Below, one piece after another: positions 8,099-16,334 of a DNA stretch of 64,000 nt. The DNA is from Pseudomonadota bacterium (GTDB taxonomy: Archaea > Thermoplasmatota > SW-10-69-26 > JACQPN01 > JAJPHT01), in contig JAJPHT010000026.1 of the NCBI GenBank assembly GCA_021325135.1, positions 1-64,000 on the forward strand. Reading direction: 5' to 3'. The position numbers and the translations under genes were made by a program. The notes below the pieces were generated by a model that made no database searches, was not told the DNA's origin, and worked only from the letters and a program-made list of their open reading frames with translations. Each line of letters begins with the position of its first letter. Within the stretch, counting starts at the first letter, position 1.

Positions 8099-8434
8099 GT
8101 GCTGCGCCGTGGCAAGGTGAAGAAGCGGCTCTGGCATCTCGTGGTGGGCACGCGGGGCGGCCTGAAGCGGGCGGAGATCATCGCCCTCGTCCGCAGGCGC
8201 CCCTACAACGCCCACGAGATCTCCCGCCTCATGGGCGTCGACTACAAGACGGCGCGCCACCATCTGCGCGTCCTGGTGGAGAACGGCGTGCTCGACGCCA
8301 GCGAGGACCACTACGGCACGCTCTACTTCTGGAGCGCCGCCATGCAGGCCAACCTTGCCACGTGGCAGGAGATTTGGGAGAGCGTGGGGCAAAACGCTTC
8401 GGACCCGACCCGCAAGAAGGAGGATGACGTCTGA
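8099..8434 (+). CDS. winged-helix DNA-binding protein
   Basis: This protein of about 111 residues starts at a GTG (8099), with a second possible GTG at 8117. The core RLWHLVVGTRGGLKRAEII, followed by YNAHEISRLMGVDYKTARHHL and VLVENGVL, is an archaeal winged-helix type often seen beside a small membrane protein. Here its stop overlaps the ATG of such a protein by one base (TGATG), so the pair is translationally coupled. It may act as a transcription factor whose activity is set by the membrane partner. That role is inferred from pairing only. Confidence 0.85.
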   Translation: MLRRGKVKKRLWHLVVGTRGGLKRAEIIALVRRRPYNAHEISRLMGVDYKTARHHLRVLVENGVLDASEDHYGTLYFWSAAMQANLATWQEIWESVGQNASDPTRKKEDDV

Positions 8435-8727
8435 TGGAAGCGATCGGTTCCTGGTGGGCGGCCTGCATGGGCCTCTCGGGGCTCGCGGCGCTGCTGCTGC
8501 TCGCGCTGCTGCTGGTGTACGTGCGCAACCTGCGCCGCGCGCCCAGCCCGTTCGCCAAGGGGCTCGTCGCCTTCGCGGGCCTCTTCCTCGCCGAGGCCGT
8601 GGGCTCCATTGGCGTGTGGGCCTCCCTCTCGGGCGAGTACGGCCCCGACGTGGCCATCCCCATGATGGTCATGCGGACGCTGGAGGTCGGCGGCGTGCTG
8701 GCCTTGCTCTACGTGTCGTGGGAGTGA
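8434..8727 (+). CDS. three-helix membrane partner of the winged-helix protein
   Basis: This 97-residue protein has three predicted membrane helices (about 8-32, 43-64 and 74-94), with a basic loop RNLRRAPSPF after the first. It overlaps the stop codon of the winged-helix gene by one base, so the two are co-expressed. The family is not named with confidence. Similar wHTH plus small membrane protein pairs occur in other archaea, and a sensing or tethering role is plausible but unproven. Confidence 0.75.
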   Translation: MEAIGSWWAACMGLSGLAALLLLALLLVYVRNLRRAPSPFAKGLVAFAGLFLAEAVGSIGVWASLSGEYGPDVAIPMMVMRTLEVGGVLALLYVSWE

Positions 8728-8764
8728 CCGGCGCCTTTCCGTCTGCGTCACGTCTTGGCGCGAC

Positions 8765-8808
8765 GACGCCACGACGCGACGCTTGGGGAATCGTTGCGTC
8801 GTGGCGTT
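8765..8808. repeat. 17-bp inverted repeat between the membrane protein and flavin reductase genes
   Basis: The left arm 8765-8781 (GACGCCACGACGCGACG) pairs with 8792-8808 (CGTTGCGTCGTGGCGTT) around a 10-nt loop. It allows a 17-bp stem with two non-Watson-Crick positions. It lies 38 bp after the membrane-protein stop and about 100 bp before the flavin reductase ATG, so it could be a terminator or an operator. No T-run follows, which slightly favours an operator. Confidence 0.5.
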
Positions 8809-8910
8809 GAGGGGTGAGAAAGCGGAAGGCAGACGTCGGCCCGCAAGAGGTCGCCTGGTCACCCGTCCGTACCCACAAAGCAGAACCATCCCCAGGAGGA
8901 TCGCGGCGGG

Positions 8911-9378
8911 ATGTCCGCCGACGACGCCAGCGCCGCCCTCTCCGAGATCCGCTACAGCCTGCTCATCCTCGGCACGCAGGGCGAGGGCGGGCCGCACTTC
9001 ATGGTCGCCAACTGGGGCGTCCAGGCCTCCTTCGAGCCGCGCCGCTTCGCGATGCTCCTGGAGAGCGGCTCGCGTACTCTGGCCTTCGCGCGCAAGCACA
9101 AGGCGTTCACCGTGAACCTCCTCAGCGAGACGCAGGACTACAAGCCCCTGGTCAAGGACGTGATGAAGAGGAAGGGCGAGGGGCACGCAGCGCAGAAGGG
9201 GGCCCTCGACGCGCCGCGGCTCCCCGAGGCCTACGCCGGGTTCGACTGCAAGCTCGCCAAGGAGGTCGACGTGGGCGGGGACCACACGCTCCTTGTGGCC
9301 GACGTGGTGGACGGCTGGACGAAGGGGGAGGGCCCCGCCGTCGTGCTGGCCGACATGAAGCTCAGCTACGCGGGGTGA
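8911..9378 (+). CDS. flavin reductase-like FMN-binding protein
   Basis: This 155-residue protein has the split-barrel flavin reductase fold: LLILGTQGEGGPHFMVANWGVQASFEPRRFAMLLE, then RTLAFARKHKAFTVNLLSE and a C-terminal GDHTLLVADVVDG strand. Such proteins bind FMN and commonly reduce free flavin with NAD(P)H, although many archaeal members have uncharacterised substrates. The ATG is preceded by a GGAGG site. It stands alone and converges on the gene at 9386-10501. Confidence 0.88.
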   Translation: MSADDASAALSEIRYSLLILGTQGEGGPHFMVANWGVQASFEPRRFAMLLESGSRTLAFARKHKAFTVNLLSETQDYKPLVKDVMKRKGEGHAAQKGALDAPRLPEAYAGFDCKLAKEVDVGGDHTLLVADVVDGWTKGEGPAVVLADMKLSYAG

Positions 9379-9385
9379 GCCGCGC

Positions 9386-10501
9386 TCACGGGCCGCGCCG
9401 GCGCCCCACCCGGTTCGCGACGAGCATCGTGGGGAAGCGCAGCAGCGCGCCCGCGAAGAGCACCGTGCAGGCCAGCGCGACCGCGACGAGATAGCGGTTG
9501 GAGAGCGACACCGCCACCGGGTTGCGCACGGCCTCGGACGACGAGTCCGCCAGCGTCACGGTGCTGGCGCTGCCGTGGCCGGGGTCCACCTCCACGTCGG
9601 GCGAGGCGTACTCGTAGGTGTACCCCTTGGGCAGGTGGAGCGTGAGGGCCAGGTCCCAGCCGGGTTCCATCTTGATGACGATGAGCTGCGTGATGCCCAG
9701 CAGGTCGAAGGCGCTGCGCTCGTAGAGGGCGCCCGCGCTCTCGCCGCGGATCTCGTCCAGGAGGTGCTTGCGGTCCAGCTTCTGCTGGCGCTCCGCGGGG
9801 GAGAGATGCTGCGCGTCCAGCACGTCCTGGAGGATGCTCACGAGGCTCTCGCGCTTGAGGTACTGCACGTCCAGCGTCGTGTCCAGCGCGACGGGGGGCT
9901 CGCGGGAGTCGGGCAGGGGCGAGCGCACCGCGCCGGGCCCGTCGGGCACGGAGGGCGAGGGGGTGGGCTCGTCCAGGGGCGAGACGTTGGACCACGAGAA
10001 GCGCGAGGCGAGGAGCGTCGCGTCGGGGAACGTCGTCGAGACGAAGGTGGTAAGCGCGTCCTGCTCCTGCGCCTCGAAGGCCGCCACGGCCGCCGCGCTC
10101 AGCGTCGCGCGGAACTCGCCCGCGGTGATCACCATGGGGCCGGCGCGGTCCAGGGAGCCGTTGGGCGGCGCGCGGGGCGAGAGGCCGTAGAAGCGGCTCA
10201 CGTTGATGGCGCGGAACTCCAGATGCGCGGTCAAGCGCCCCTGGGCGCGGAAGTCGCCCCCTCCGAAGAGGACGCCCAGCGTCTGGAAGTCCAGCGAGCG
10301 GAAGTCCAGGTCCAGGTGGATGCGGACGTCCTCGCGGGTGAGGTTCGTGCCGGAGGCCAGCTCCGCCGCCGCGACCGCCGTCCCGCCCGGGTTGTTGGGG
10401 TCCAGCGGCAGGGGCAGCGGCGGGGTGGGGACCGCGGGGAGCCCCGCCGCGCTGATGGGGGCCGCAAGGAGGAGCGCCAGGAGGAGGGCCGCCGCGCGCA
10501 C
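9386..10501 (-). CDS. secreted, C-terminally membrane-anchored protein of unknown function
   Basis: This 371-residue protein has a clear signal peptide (MRAAALLLALLLAAPISAAG), a long extracytoplasmic region and a C-terminal membrane helix (about 340-360) followed by RVGRRRGP on the cytoplasmic side. The region contains sequons such as NLT, NVS, NGS and a second NVS, which could be glycosylated by AglB. No domain is recognised. It follows the gene at 10503-10850 on the same strand with a 1-nt gap and is probably co-transcribed with it. Confidence 0.75.
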   Translation of the reverse strand: MRAAALLLALLLAAPISAAGLPAVPTPPLPLPLDPNNPGGTAVAAAELASGTNLTREDVRIHLDLDFRSLDFQTLGVLFGGGDFRAQGRLTAHLEFRAINVSRFYGLSPRAPPNGSLDRAGPMVITAGEFRATLSAAAVAAFEAQEQDALTTFVSTTFPDATLLASRFSWSNVSPLDEPTPSPSVPDGPGAVRSPLPDSREPPVALDTTLDVQYLKRESLVSILQDVLDAQHLSPAERQQKLDRKHLLDEIRGESAGALYERSAFDLLGITQLIVIKMEPGWDLALTLHLPKGYTYEYASPDVEVDPGHGSASTVTLADSSSEAVRNPVAVSLSNRYLVAVALACTVLFAGALLRFPTMLVANRVGRRRGP

Positions 10502-10502
10502 G

Positions 10503-10850
10503 CTACCACCTCGGCGTGAGGCCGCTGGAGAAGAGGACGAGCCAGACGACGAACGCGCCCAGGGAGAGCACCAGCGCGGCGCGGCGGCGCAGGAGCATCG
10601 CGTCGAGGCGCGCCGCGCGCTCGGCCTCGGGCGCCTCGTCGAGGCGGGCCGCCACGCGGGAGGCGAACCACACGGGGGCGAAGGCGTAGGCGAGGATGGC
10701 GGCGAGGGCGCCCACGTAGAGCATGGGCGCGCGGAAGACGTGCAGGTCGTCCAGCGTGATGCCGGCGACGAAGAGGGCGAGGCAGAGCGCCGTGGCCGCG
10801 GGGCGCCCGGCGCGCAAGGCGCCCGTCCACGTCGCGTCCCGCGTCCTCAC
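10503..10850 (-). CDS. small membrane protein with three predicted helices
   Basis: This 115-residue protein starts at a GTG (10850). Three membrane helices are predicted: TALCLALFVAGI, YVGALAAILAYAF and LVLSLGAFVVWLVLF. A charged Arg/Glu-rich cytoplasmic helix (RLDEAPEAERAARLD) lies between the second and third. A CATATG element centred near 10879, about 28 nt upstream, could be its TATA box. It is the first gene of a pair with the anchored secreted protein. The function is unknown. Confidence 0.65.
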   Translation of the reverse strand: MRTRDATWTGALRAGRPAATALCLALFVAGITLDDLHVFRAPMLYVGALAAILAYAFAPVWFASRVAARLDEAPEAERAARLDAMLLRRRAALVLSLGAFVVWLVLFSSGLTPRW

Positions 10851-10916
10851 GCCTGCGCCAGGGCCCCCGTGCGGACATATGGGTTTTGGACATGCACCCC
10901 GGCCGGTGGTCGCCAC

Positions 10917-10923
10917 CTTGAAG
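10917..10923 (+). promoter_or_regulatory. TATA-like box CTTGAAG before the 10948 gene
   Basis: CTTGAAG is centred 28 nt upstream of the ATG at 10948, identical in sequence and spacing to the box before the M61 gene. Between it and the divergent gene lies a direct repeat of GGACAT (10873-10878 and 10887-10892). Confidence 0.5.
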
Positions 10924-10947
10924 AGCGCCGAGGCCGGTGGCCGCGCG

Positions 10948-12360
10948 ATGCGGCTGGCGGCGTGGGCGGTGGCGCTCCTGCTCCTTGCGCCGCTGGCCTC
11001 CGCGTGGCCCGCCGAGGTCCGCCAGGGGCTCGCGCCGGGGCTGCGCCTCCACGACGGGCTCCTCGTGGCCGGGGCCGTCAGCGCCTCCACGGGGAACGCC
11101 ACCGCCCTGGGCGCGGCCGAGGTCACGGGGCTCTTCCTGGGCGACGGCGCCACCGTCACGCAGTGCCCGCTCCAGGACGGCACGCGCCCTGACGCCTCCT
11201 GCGGGGGCCGCGCGGACATGCCCAACGGCCACGCCAAGATCCTCGTCCTTTCTGGGGGCCTCGTGGCGCAGCCCGTGGACCTCGCCCCCGCCACCCTGGA
11301 GTCCCCCTCGGGCGCGGGGCTCCTGGGGCGGGCGGACCTGGGGAACGCCACGCCGCCCCTGGACGTGCGCGGCCCCGCCCTCGCGCTGGGGGGCCGCGCG
11401 CACGTCCGCGCCGAGGCGCGCTCCTACCTGCTGCGCCCCTTCGGCCGCGAGGTGAGCGTCGAGGTGCGCGGCGACGCCGGCATCAAGCGCTACAACGGCA
11501 CCGAGGCCGTGCTCCAGGTGGACAACGCCAGCGGGCTCGACCTGGAGGCGCCCGCGGCCTTCCTCGTCCTGGAGAACGGCAGCCGCGTCTCCGTGGACGC
11601 CGCGCCCCTCGCCGTCGCGGAGAAGGGCAACGGGCTGGAGGACCTCTTCGCGCTGCTGCGCGCCATGACGCCCCCCGCCAGCGCGGACCGGCGCGCGGAC
11701 CTCGCCGACGCCTTCGGCCCCTTCCAGCTCGTCCCGGCGCTCCTGGACGGCACGCTGGCCGCGCATGCGAACCTCACCCTGAACGGCGCGCCGCAGGACG
11801 ACTTCGCCCTGGTGCGCGCCCCCGACGCGCGCCTCGTCCTCGCGGGCGAGGAGTGGCGAGGCGCGGGCAACGCGAGCCTTGTCGTCCAGGGCGACGTCCT
11901 CGCCGCCGATCCCGGCAGCCGCGTCGAGCCCCCCATCGTGCTGCCGCTGATCCTCGCGGGGCTCGCCATCGCCGGGCGCGTCCTCACCAGGCGCGAGCGC
12001 ACGCCGTGGAAGCGCCGCCGCCTCGTCGCGGCCGCGCGAGCCGCCGGGTTCGTCCTCCTGGCCCTGGTCGCGGCGCAGGTGCTCGCGGGCATCCTCGGCT
12101 TCCACCCGCTCCTCGACGCCGCGCGCCTCTCCGCCCGCAGCCGCGTCCAGGTGGGCACCCTGGTCGCGCTGGTCGCCCTGGCCTCGTGGCTCATGGTGGG
12201 GCTCTCCCTGGAGAGCCTTGCCCGCAGCGCGCTGGCCCTGCGCAGGCGCGCCGGCGCCCGCTTCCTCCCCGTCGCGGCGGGCATCCTCGCCGCGCTGGTC
12301 TTCCTCCTCGTCGCGGGCGCGCCGCTGACGAGCCTGGTGGCGAGGCTCGTCCGCCTTTGA
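10948..12360 (+). CDS. secreted-domain protein with C-terminal four-helix membrane region
   Basis: This 470-residue protein begins with a signal peptide (LAAWAVALLLLAPLASAW). Residues about 20-330 form an extracytoplasmic domain with several sequons (NAT, NGT, NAS, NGS, NLT). About four membrane helices follow (residues 330-470) with basic loops (RRERTPWKRRR, RRRAGAR). A Cys pair (QCPLQDG and DASCGG) may form a disulphide. The family is not recognised. The architecture resembles that of the oppositely oriented neighbours, so the cluster may encode one cell-surface assembly. That is inference from proximity. Confidence 0.72.
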   Translation: MRLAAWAVALLLLAPLASAWPAEVRQGLAPGLRLHDGLLVAGAVSASTGNATALGAAEVTGLFLGDGATVTQCPLQDGTRPDASCGGRADMPNGHAKILVLSGGLVAQPVDLAPATLESPSGAGLLGRADLGNATPPLDVRGPALALGGRAHVRAEARSYLLRPFGREVSVEVRGDAGIKRYNGTEAVLQVDNASGLDLEAPAAFLVLENGSRVSVDAAPLAVAEKGNGLEDLFALLRAMTPPASADRRADLADAFGPFQLVPALLDGTLAAHANLTLNGAPQDDFALVRAPDARLVLAGEEWRGAGNASLVVQGDVLAADPGSRVEPPIVLPLILAGLAIAGRVLTRRERTPWKRRRLVAAARAAGFVLLALVAAQVLAGILGFHPLLDAARLSARSRVQVGTLVALVALASWLMVGLSLESLARSALALRRRAGARFLPVAAGILAALVFLLVAGAPLTSLVARLVRL

Positions 12361-12472
12361 GACGTGACAAGGCCGGGGCCTACCTCGTCCTCAGGCCCCC
12401 GGAGGGGCATCCCCGCGCGTGCACCGGACGCGCAGGAACGGGACCGCGGCCCCCCGAACCAGTGACAAGATT

Positions 12473-12480
12473 CTTATATA
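12473..12480 (+). promoter_or_regulatory. TATA box of the proteasome operon
   Basis: CTTATATA is the strongest TATA match in the window. It lies about 55 nt before the psmB ATG, which implies a 5' leader of roughly 25-30 nt. It stands out in otherwise GC-rich DNA and suggests a strong constitutive promoter. Confidence 0.75.
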
Positions 12481-12531
12481 GAACCGCGATTTCACGCCTG
12501 TTCTTCTGGGCATTTTTTCCAGGGATGAATC

Positions 12532-13173
12532 ATGGACGGGACTCAGACTCTCAAGACCGGGACGACCACGGTCGCCCTCGTGACCAAGGAGGGCGTCGTC
12601 ATGGGCGCGGACATGCGCGCGACCATGGGCAACCTCATCTCCCACAAGGAGACCCAGAAGCTCTTCCGCATCGCGCCCCACATGGGCTTCACCATCGCGG
12701 GCCTCGTGGGCGACGCCCAGGTGCTCGCCCGCTGGCTGGAGGCCGAGGTGGAGCTCTACGAGACCAAGCGCGGCAGCCAGATGAGCATCAAGGCCGCCAG
12801 CACGCTGCTCGCCAACATCATGAACCAGCGCAAGTTCGCGCCCTTCTACGTCCAGCTCATCGTGGGCGGCGTGGACCTCGAGGGCTCCCACGTCTACTCG
12901 CTGGACAGCGCGGGCGGCAACATCCCCGACAAGTTCGTCACCACCGGCTCCGGCTCGGTGTTCGTCTACGGCGTGCTCGAAGACCACTACCGCGACGACC
13001 TCTCGCAGGACGAGGGGCTTGACCTCGCCATCCGCGGCATCACCGCGGCCATGAAGCGCGACAGCGCGTCGGGCGACGGCATGAACGTCTGCTCGATCAC
13101 CCGCGAGAAGGGCTTCGTCCTCCTCACCAAGGACGAGGTCGAGAAGCGCAAGAAGAAGATGGGGCTGAAGTAA
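12532..13173 (+). CDS. psmB: proteasome beta subunit 1
   Basis: This 213-residue beta subunit belongs to the archaeal 20S proteasome, whose N-terminal threonine cleaves peptide bonds inside the barrel. A 10-residue propeptide (MDGTQTLKTG) precedes the catalytic Thr (residue 11, mature T1). Mature D17 (GADMRAT) and K33 (TQKLF) are conserved, as is the C-terminal SGDGMNV region, so the subunit should be active after autoprocessing. It is followed after one base by a second beta gene, so both are made from one transcript. The alpha subunit is not in this window. Confidence 0.97.
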   Translation: MDGTQTLKTGTTTVALVTKEGVVMGADMRATMGNLISHKETQKLFRIAPHMGFTIAGLVGDAQVLARWLEAEVELYETKRGSQMSIKAASTLLANIMNQRKFAPFYVQLIVGGVDLEGSHVYSLDSAGGNIPDKFVTTGSGSVFVYGVLEDHYRDDLSQDEGLDLAIRGITAAMKRDSASGDGMNVCSITREKGFVLLTKDEVEKRKKKMGLK

Positions 13174-13174
13174 G

Positions 13175-13828
13175 ATGGAGGCCAACGCGTCGGAGCGCAA
13201 GCTCCTCAAGACCGGCACCACCACGGTGGGCATCGTCACCAAGGACGGCGTCGTCATGGGCGCCGACCAGCGCGCCACCATGGGGCACCTCATCGCGCAC
13301 AAGGACACGCAGAAGCTCTTCCGCATCGACAACCACCTGGCGATGACCATCGCGGGCGGCGTGGGCGACGCGCAGGTGCTCGTGCGCTGGCTGAAGAGCG
13401 AGGTCGACCTCTACAAGCTGAAGCGCGGCACCGAGATCAGCGTCCGGGCCGCCTCCACGCTGATGGCGAACATCCTCAACCAGAACAAGTTCAGCCCCTT
13501 CTACGTGCAGCTCCTGGTGGGCGGCGTGGACCTGGAGGGCAACCACATCTACTCCCTGGACGCCGCCGGCGGCAGCATCCCCGACAAGTTCGTGACCACG
13601 GGCTCGGGCAGCGTGTTCGTGTACGGCGTGCTGGAGGACCACTACAAGGACGACATGAGCCTCGACGAGGGGCTCGATCTGGCCGTGCGCGGCCTCACCG
13701 CCGCCATGAAGCGCGACAGCGCGTCGGGCGACGGCATGAACGTGTGCACCATCACCCGCAAGGAAGGCTATCGCCAGATCCTCAAGGAGGACCTGGAGAA
13801 GCGCAAGAAGAAGCTCGGCCTGCGCTGA
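13175..13828 (+). CDS. psmB: proteasome beta subunit 2
   Basis: This 217-residue paralogue of the preceding gene has a 14-residue propeptide (MEANASERKLLKTG) and catalytic Thr at residue 15. The mature D17 and K33 positions are present (GADQRAT and TQKLF). The two subunits are very similar along their length. They differ in the propeptide and in stretches that would line the substrate pocket. Both look catalytically competent, so mixed beta rings or alternative proteasomes are possible. It starts 1 nt after the first subunit's stop codon. Confidence 0.96.
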   Translation: MEANASERKLLKTGTTTVGIVTKDGVVMGADQRATMGHLIAHKDTQKLFRIDNHLAMTIAGGVGDAQVLVRWLKSEVDLYKLKRGTEISVRAASTLMANILNQNKFSPFYVQLLVGGVDLEGNHIYSLDAAGGSIPDKFVTTGSGSVFVYGVLEDHYKDDMSLDEGLDLAVRGLTAAMKRDSASGDGMNVCTITRKEGYRQILKEDLEKRKKKLGLR

Positions 13829-13837
13829 GCGCGCCAG

Positions 13838-13860
13838 CTTCTTCTTTTCTTTCCCTCTCC
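13838..13860 (+). terminator. pyrimidine-rich tract between psmB and aCPSF1
   Basis: The short gap between the second psmB gene and the aCPSF1 gene contains an almost pure T/C run (CTTCTTCTTTTCTTTCCC and on). Archaeal termination acts at U-rich tracts and aCPSF1 itself acts there. This may be a partial terminator separating the two transcripts, or simply a leader feature. Confidence 0.4.
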
Positions 13861-13879
13861 AACCAAGGAAGTTCCCCAC

Positions 13880-15793
13880 ATGGGCGTCGAAGACGTTCTC
13901 CGCGAGATCCGCGACGAAGTGCAGAAGGAGGTGCCCTCCTCCGTCGAGGTCACTGACATCGAGTTCGAGGCCGCCGTGCTCGTGATCTACACGAAGCACC
14001 CCGAGAAGTTCGCGGAGGACGAGGACCTCGTCCGCAGGCTCGCGAAGAAGCTCAGGAAGCGCGTCGTGGTCCGCCCCGACCCCTCGGTGCTGGCGAAGAT
14101 CGAGGAGGCGGACAAGAAGATCCGCGACCTCGTGCCCGCCGAGGCCGAGATCACCGAGCTCTACTTCGAGCCCGACATCGGCGAGGTCATCATCGAGGCG
14201 CGCAAGCCCGGCCTCGTCATCGGCCGCCACGGCACGACGCTGAATGACATCAAGAAGACCATCGGCTGGGCGCCAAAGGTCGTGCGCACGCCGCCCATCC
14301 CGTCGAAGACGGTGAAGGACCTGAGGGAATACATCCGCAGCGTGGCGGAGGAGCGCAAGGACATCCTCCACCGCGTGGGCCGCAGGATCTACCGCGGCGG
14401 CGTGAAGGAGGAGCAGTGGGTCCGCTGGACCAGCCTGGGCGGCTACCGCGAGGTGGGCCGCTCGTGCCACCTGCTCCAGACGCAGGACACCAAGATCCTC
14501 ATCGACTGCGGCGTGAACTTCAGCAACGACGACAAGGCGTCCCCCTATCTCCACCTGGGCGAGGTGTGGCCCCTCACGCAGTTGGACGCCGTGATCCTCA
14601 CGCACGCCCACATGGACCACTGCGGCCTCATCCCGCTGCTCTACAAGTACGGCTACGACGGCCCCGTCTACTGCACGCCGCCCACGCGCGACCTGTCCGT
14701 GCTCATGCAGCTGGACTACATCAAGATCGCCGCGGCGGAAGGGAAGAAGCCGCCCTACGAGAGCGACCACGTCCGCGAGTGGGTGAAGCACTGCGTGACG
14801 CTGGAGTTCGGCGACACCACGGACATCGCGCCCGACGTGAAGCTCACGTTCAGCAACTCGGGGCACATCCTGGGCAGCGCGGTCTCGCACTTCCACATCG
14901 GCGACGGTTTCTACAACGTGTGCTGCACGTCGGACATGAAGTACGAGCGCACGTGGCTGTTCAACCCCACCAACAACAAGTTCCCGCGCCTGGAGACGCT
15001 CATCATCGAGGCCACCTACGGCGGGCGCAACGACTTCCAGCCCACGCGCCAGCAGGCCACCGACCAGATGAAGGAGATCTGCCAGCGCGTCCTCACGCGC
15101 GGCGGCAAGATCATCGTGCCCAGCTTCGCCGTGGGCCGGAGCCAGGAGATCATGCTCGTCATGGAGGAGCTGATCCGCAACGGCGACTGCCCGCGCGTGC
15201 CGGTCTATCTCGATGGCATGATCTGGGAGGCCACCGCCATCCACACGGCCTACCCGGAGTACCTCAACAACGAACTGAGGAACGAGATCTTCCACGAGGG
15301 ATCGAACCCCCTCCTCTCGGACATCTTCATCCGCGTCGACTCGTTCGAGATGCGCCGCAAGGTCATCGACAGCGACGAGCCGTGCGTCGTCGTCACCACC
15401 AGCGGCATGATGAGCGGCGGCCCGGTCATGGAGTACTTCAAGAACTGGGGCGCCGACCGCCGGAACGCCCTCGTCTTCGTGGGATTCCAGGCGGGCGGCA
15501 CGCTGGGGCGGCGCATCCAGCAGGGGTGGCGCGAGATCCCCATGGCGGGCCAGGGCGGCCGCAGCAGCGTCGTCAAGATCGAGCTGGACGTGGAGACCGT
15601 GGACGGCTTCTCGGGCCACTCCGACCGGCGGCAGCTGATGAACTACATCAACAACATCACGCCCAAGCCGGACCGGGTCATCACGATGCACGGCGAGGAG
15701 TCGAAGTGCATCGACTTCGCCACGTCGATCCACAAGAAGTACCACATCATGACGGACGCTCCTTACAATTTGGAGACCATCCGGCTGAAGTGA
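13880..15793 (+). CDS. fttA: aCPSF1/FttA, KH-domain beta-CASP ribonuclease
   Basis: This 637-residue protein is the archaeal homologue of CPSF73, a metal-dependent RNA endo- and exonuclease known as the archaeal transcription termination factor. It begins with KH-type domains (about 1-145, with GLVIGRHG at 111-118). A metallo-beta-lactamase domain follows with HAHMDH at 242-247. A beta-CASP insert and the C-terminal GHSD motif complete the active site. Length and motifs are full, so it should be active. Placement directly downstream of proteasome beta genes recalls arrangements seen in other archaea. An AAGGAAG site precedes the ATG. Confidence 0.96.
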   Translation: MGVEDVLREIRDEVQKEVPSSVEVTDIEFEAAVLVIYTKHPEKFAEDEDLVRRLAKKLRKRVVVRPDPSVLAKIEEADKKIRDLVPAEAEITELYFEPDIGEVIIEARKPGLVIGRHGTTLNDIKKTIGWAPKVVRTPPIPSKTVKDLREYIRSVAEERKDILHRVGRRIYRGGVKEEQWVRWTSLGGYREVGRSCHLLQTQDTKILIDCGVNFSNDDKASPYLHLGEVWPLTQLDAVILTHAHMDHCGLIPLLYKYGYDGPVYCTPPTRDLSVLMQLDYIKIAAAEGKKPPYESDHVREWVKHCVTLEFGDTTDIAPDVKLTFSNSGHILGSAVSHFHIGDGFYNVCCTSDMKYERTWLFNPTNNKFPRLETLIIEATYGGRNDFQPTRQQATDQMKEICQRVLTRGGKIIVPSFAVGRSQEIMLVMEELIRNGDCPRVPVYLDGMIWEATAIHTAYPEYLNNELRNEIFHEGSNPLLSDIFIRVDSFEMRRKVIDSDEPCVVVTTSGMMSGGPVMEYFKNWGADRRNALVFVGFQAGGTLGRRIQQGWREIPMAGQGGRSSVVKIELDVETVDGFSGHSDRRQLMNYINNITPKPDRVITMHGEESKCIDFATSIHKKYHIMTDAPYNLETIRLK

Positions 15794-15886
15794 GCGCCCT
15801 CCCCCGCCGGGCGCGGTGCCGGAAGTCCACAAGCGCACGCCTTAAGTGGCGGGTCCAGGAGAACCAGCCCCCGAGCGGAGCCTCCC

Positions 15887-16330
15887 ATGGGCCTGAGCGT
15901 CACGGCGAGCCACGTCATCTGGTTCTTCGCCTTCGTGGGCCTCGCGGGGGGCGTGCTCACGGCCTTCTTCGACCTCTCCGGCACCTTCCGTCACGCGGAG
16001 GCCACGCGCCAGGCCATCGACTCGGAGAAGCTCCACGCGTTCCTCGCCAACGCCACGTTCTGCTACGACGGCGCCGCGCAGGAGGTCCGCGTCAACGCGA
16101 CCAACGAGGGCGCCGCCGCGCTGGACGTGGGCAACCTCACCTTCGTGCTCGACGGCGCGCCCGCCTCCGGCTTCGCCGCGACGCCGCAGGACGGCGTGGC
16201 CACCTCCTTCTGGGCGCCCGGCGAGTGGATGGCCTTCACGGAGACGGGCGTCGCCCGCGAGCCATCCACGCTGGTGATCGCGACGGAGCACGGCGTCCTG
16301 GTGCGCGCGACGAAGACGGCGTGCCCGTAG
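15887..16330 (+). CDS. FlaF/FlaG-like archaellum-associated protein
   Basis: This 147-residue protein has an N-terminal membrane helix (LSVTASHVIWFFAFVGLAGGVLTAFF) of the kind found in FlaF/FlaG. It is followed by a beta-rich extracytoplasmic domain (VRVNATNEGAAALDVGNLTFVLDG). FlaF and FlaG are stator components that link the archaellum motor to the S-layer. No other archaellum gene is present in the window, so this is either an orphan copy or a related pseudoperiplasmic protein. A CCTTAAG box lies about 45 nt upstream of the ATG. Confidence 0.72.
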   Translation: MGLSVTASHVIWFFAFVGLAGGVLTAFFDLSGTFRHAEATRQAIDSEKLHAFLANATFCYDGAAQEVRVNATNEGAAALDVGNLTFVLDGAPASGFAATPQDGVATSFWAPGEWMAFTETGVAREPSTLVIATEHGVLVRATKTACP

Positions 16331-16334
16331 GCCC

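Noticed and set aside
8101..8120. Internal GTG 8117 as start of the winged-helix protein
   Set aside because: Possible, but the GTG at 8099 keeps the basic N-terminal segment. There is no ribosome site to decide, so the longer form is kept.
13124..15838. A 904-codon open frame antisense to the psmB2/aCPSF1 genes
   Set aside because: Shadow of highly conserved genes. The translated product is a His/Val/Leu/Arg mixture with no known motif.
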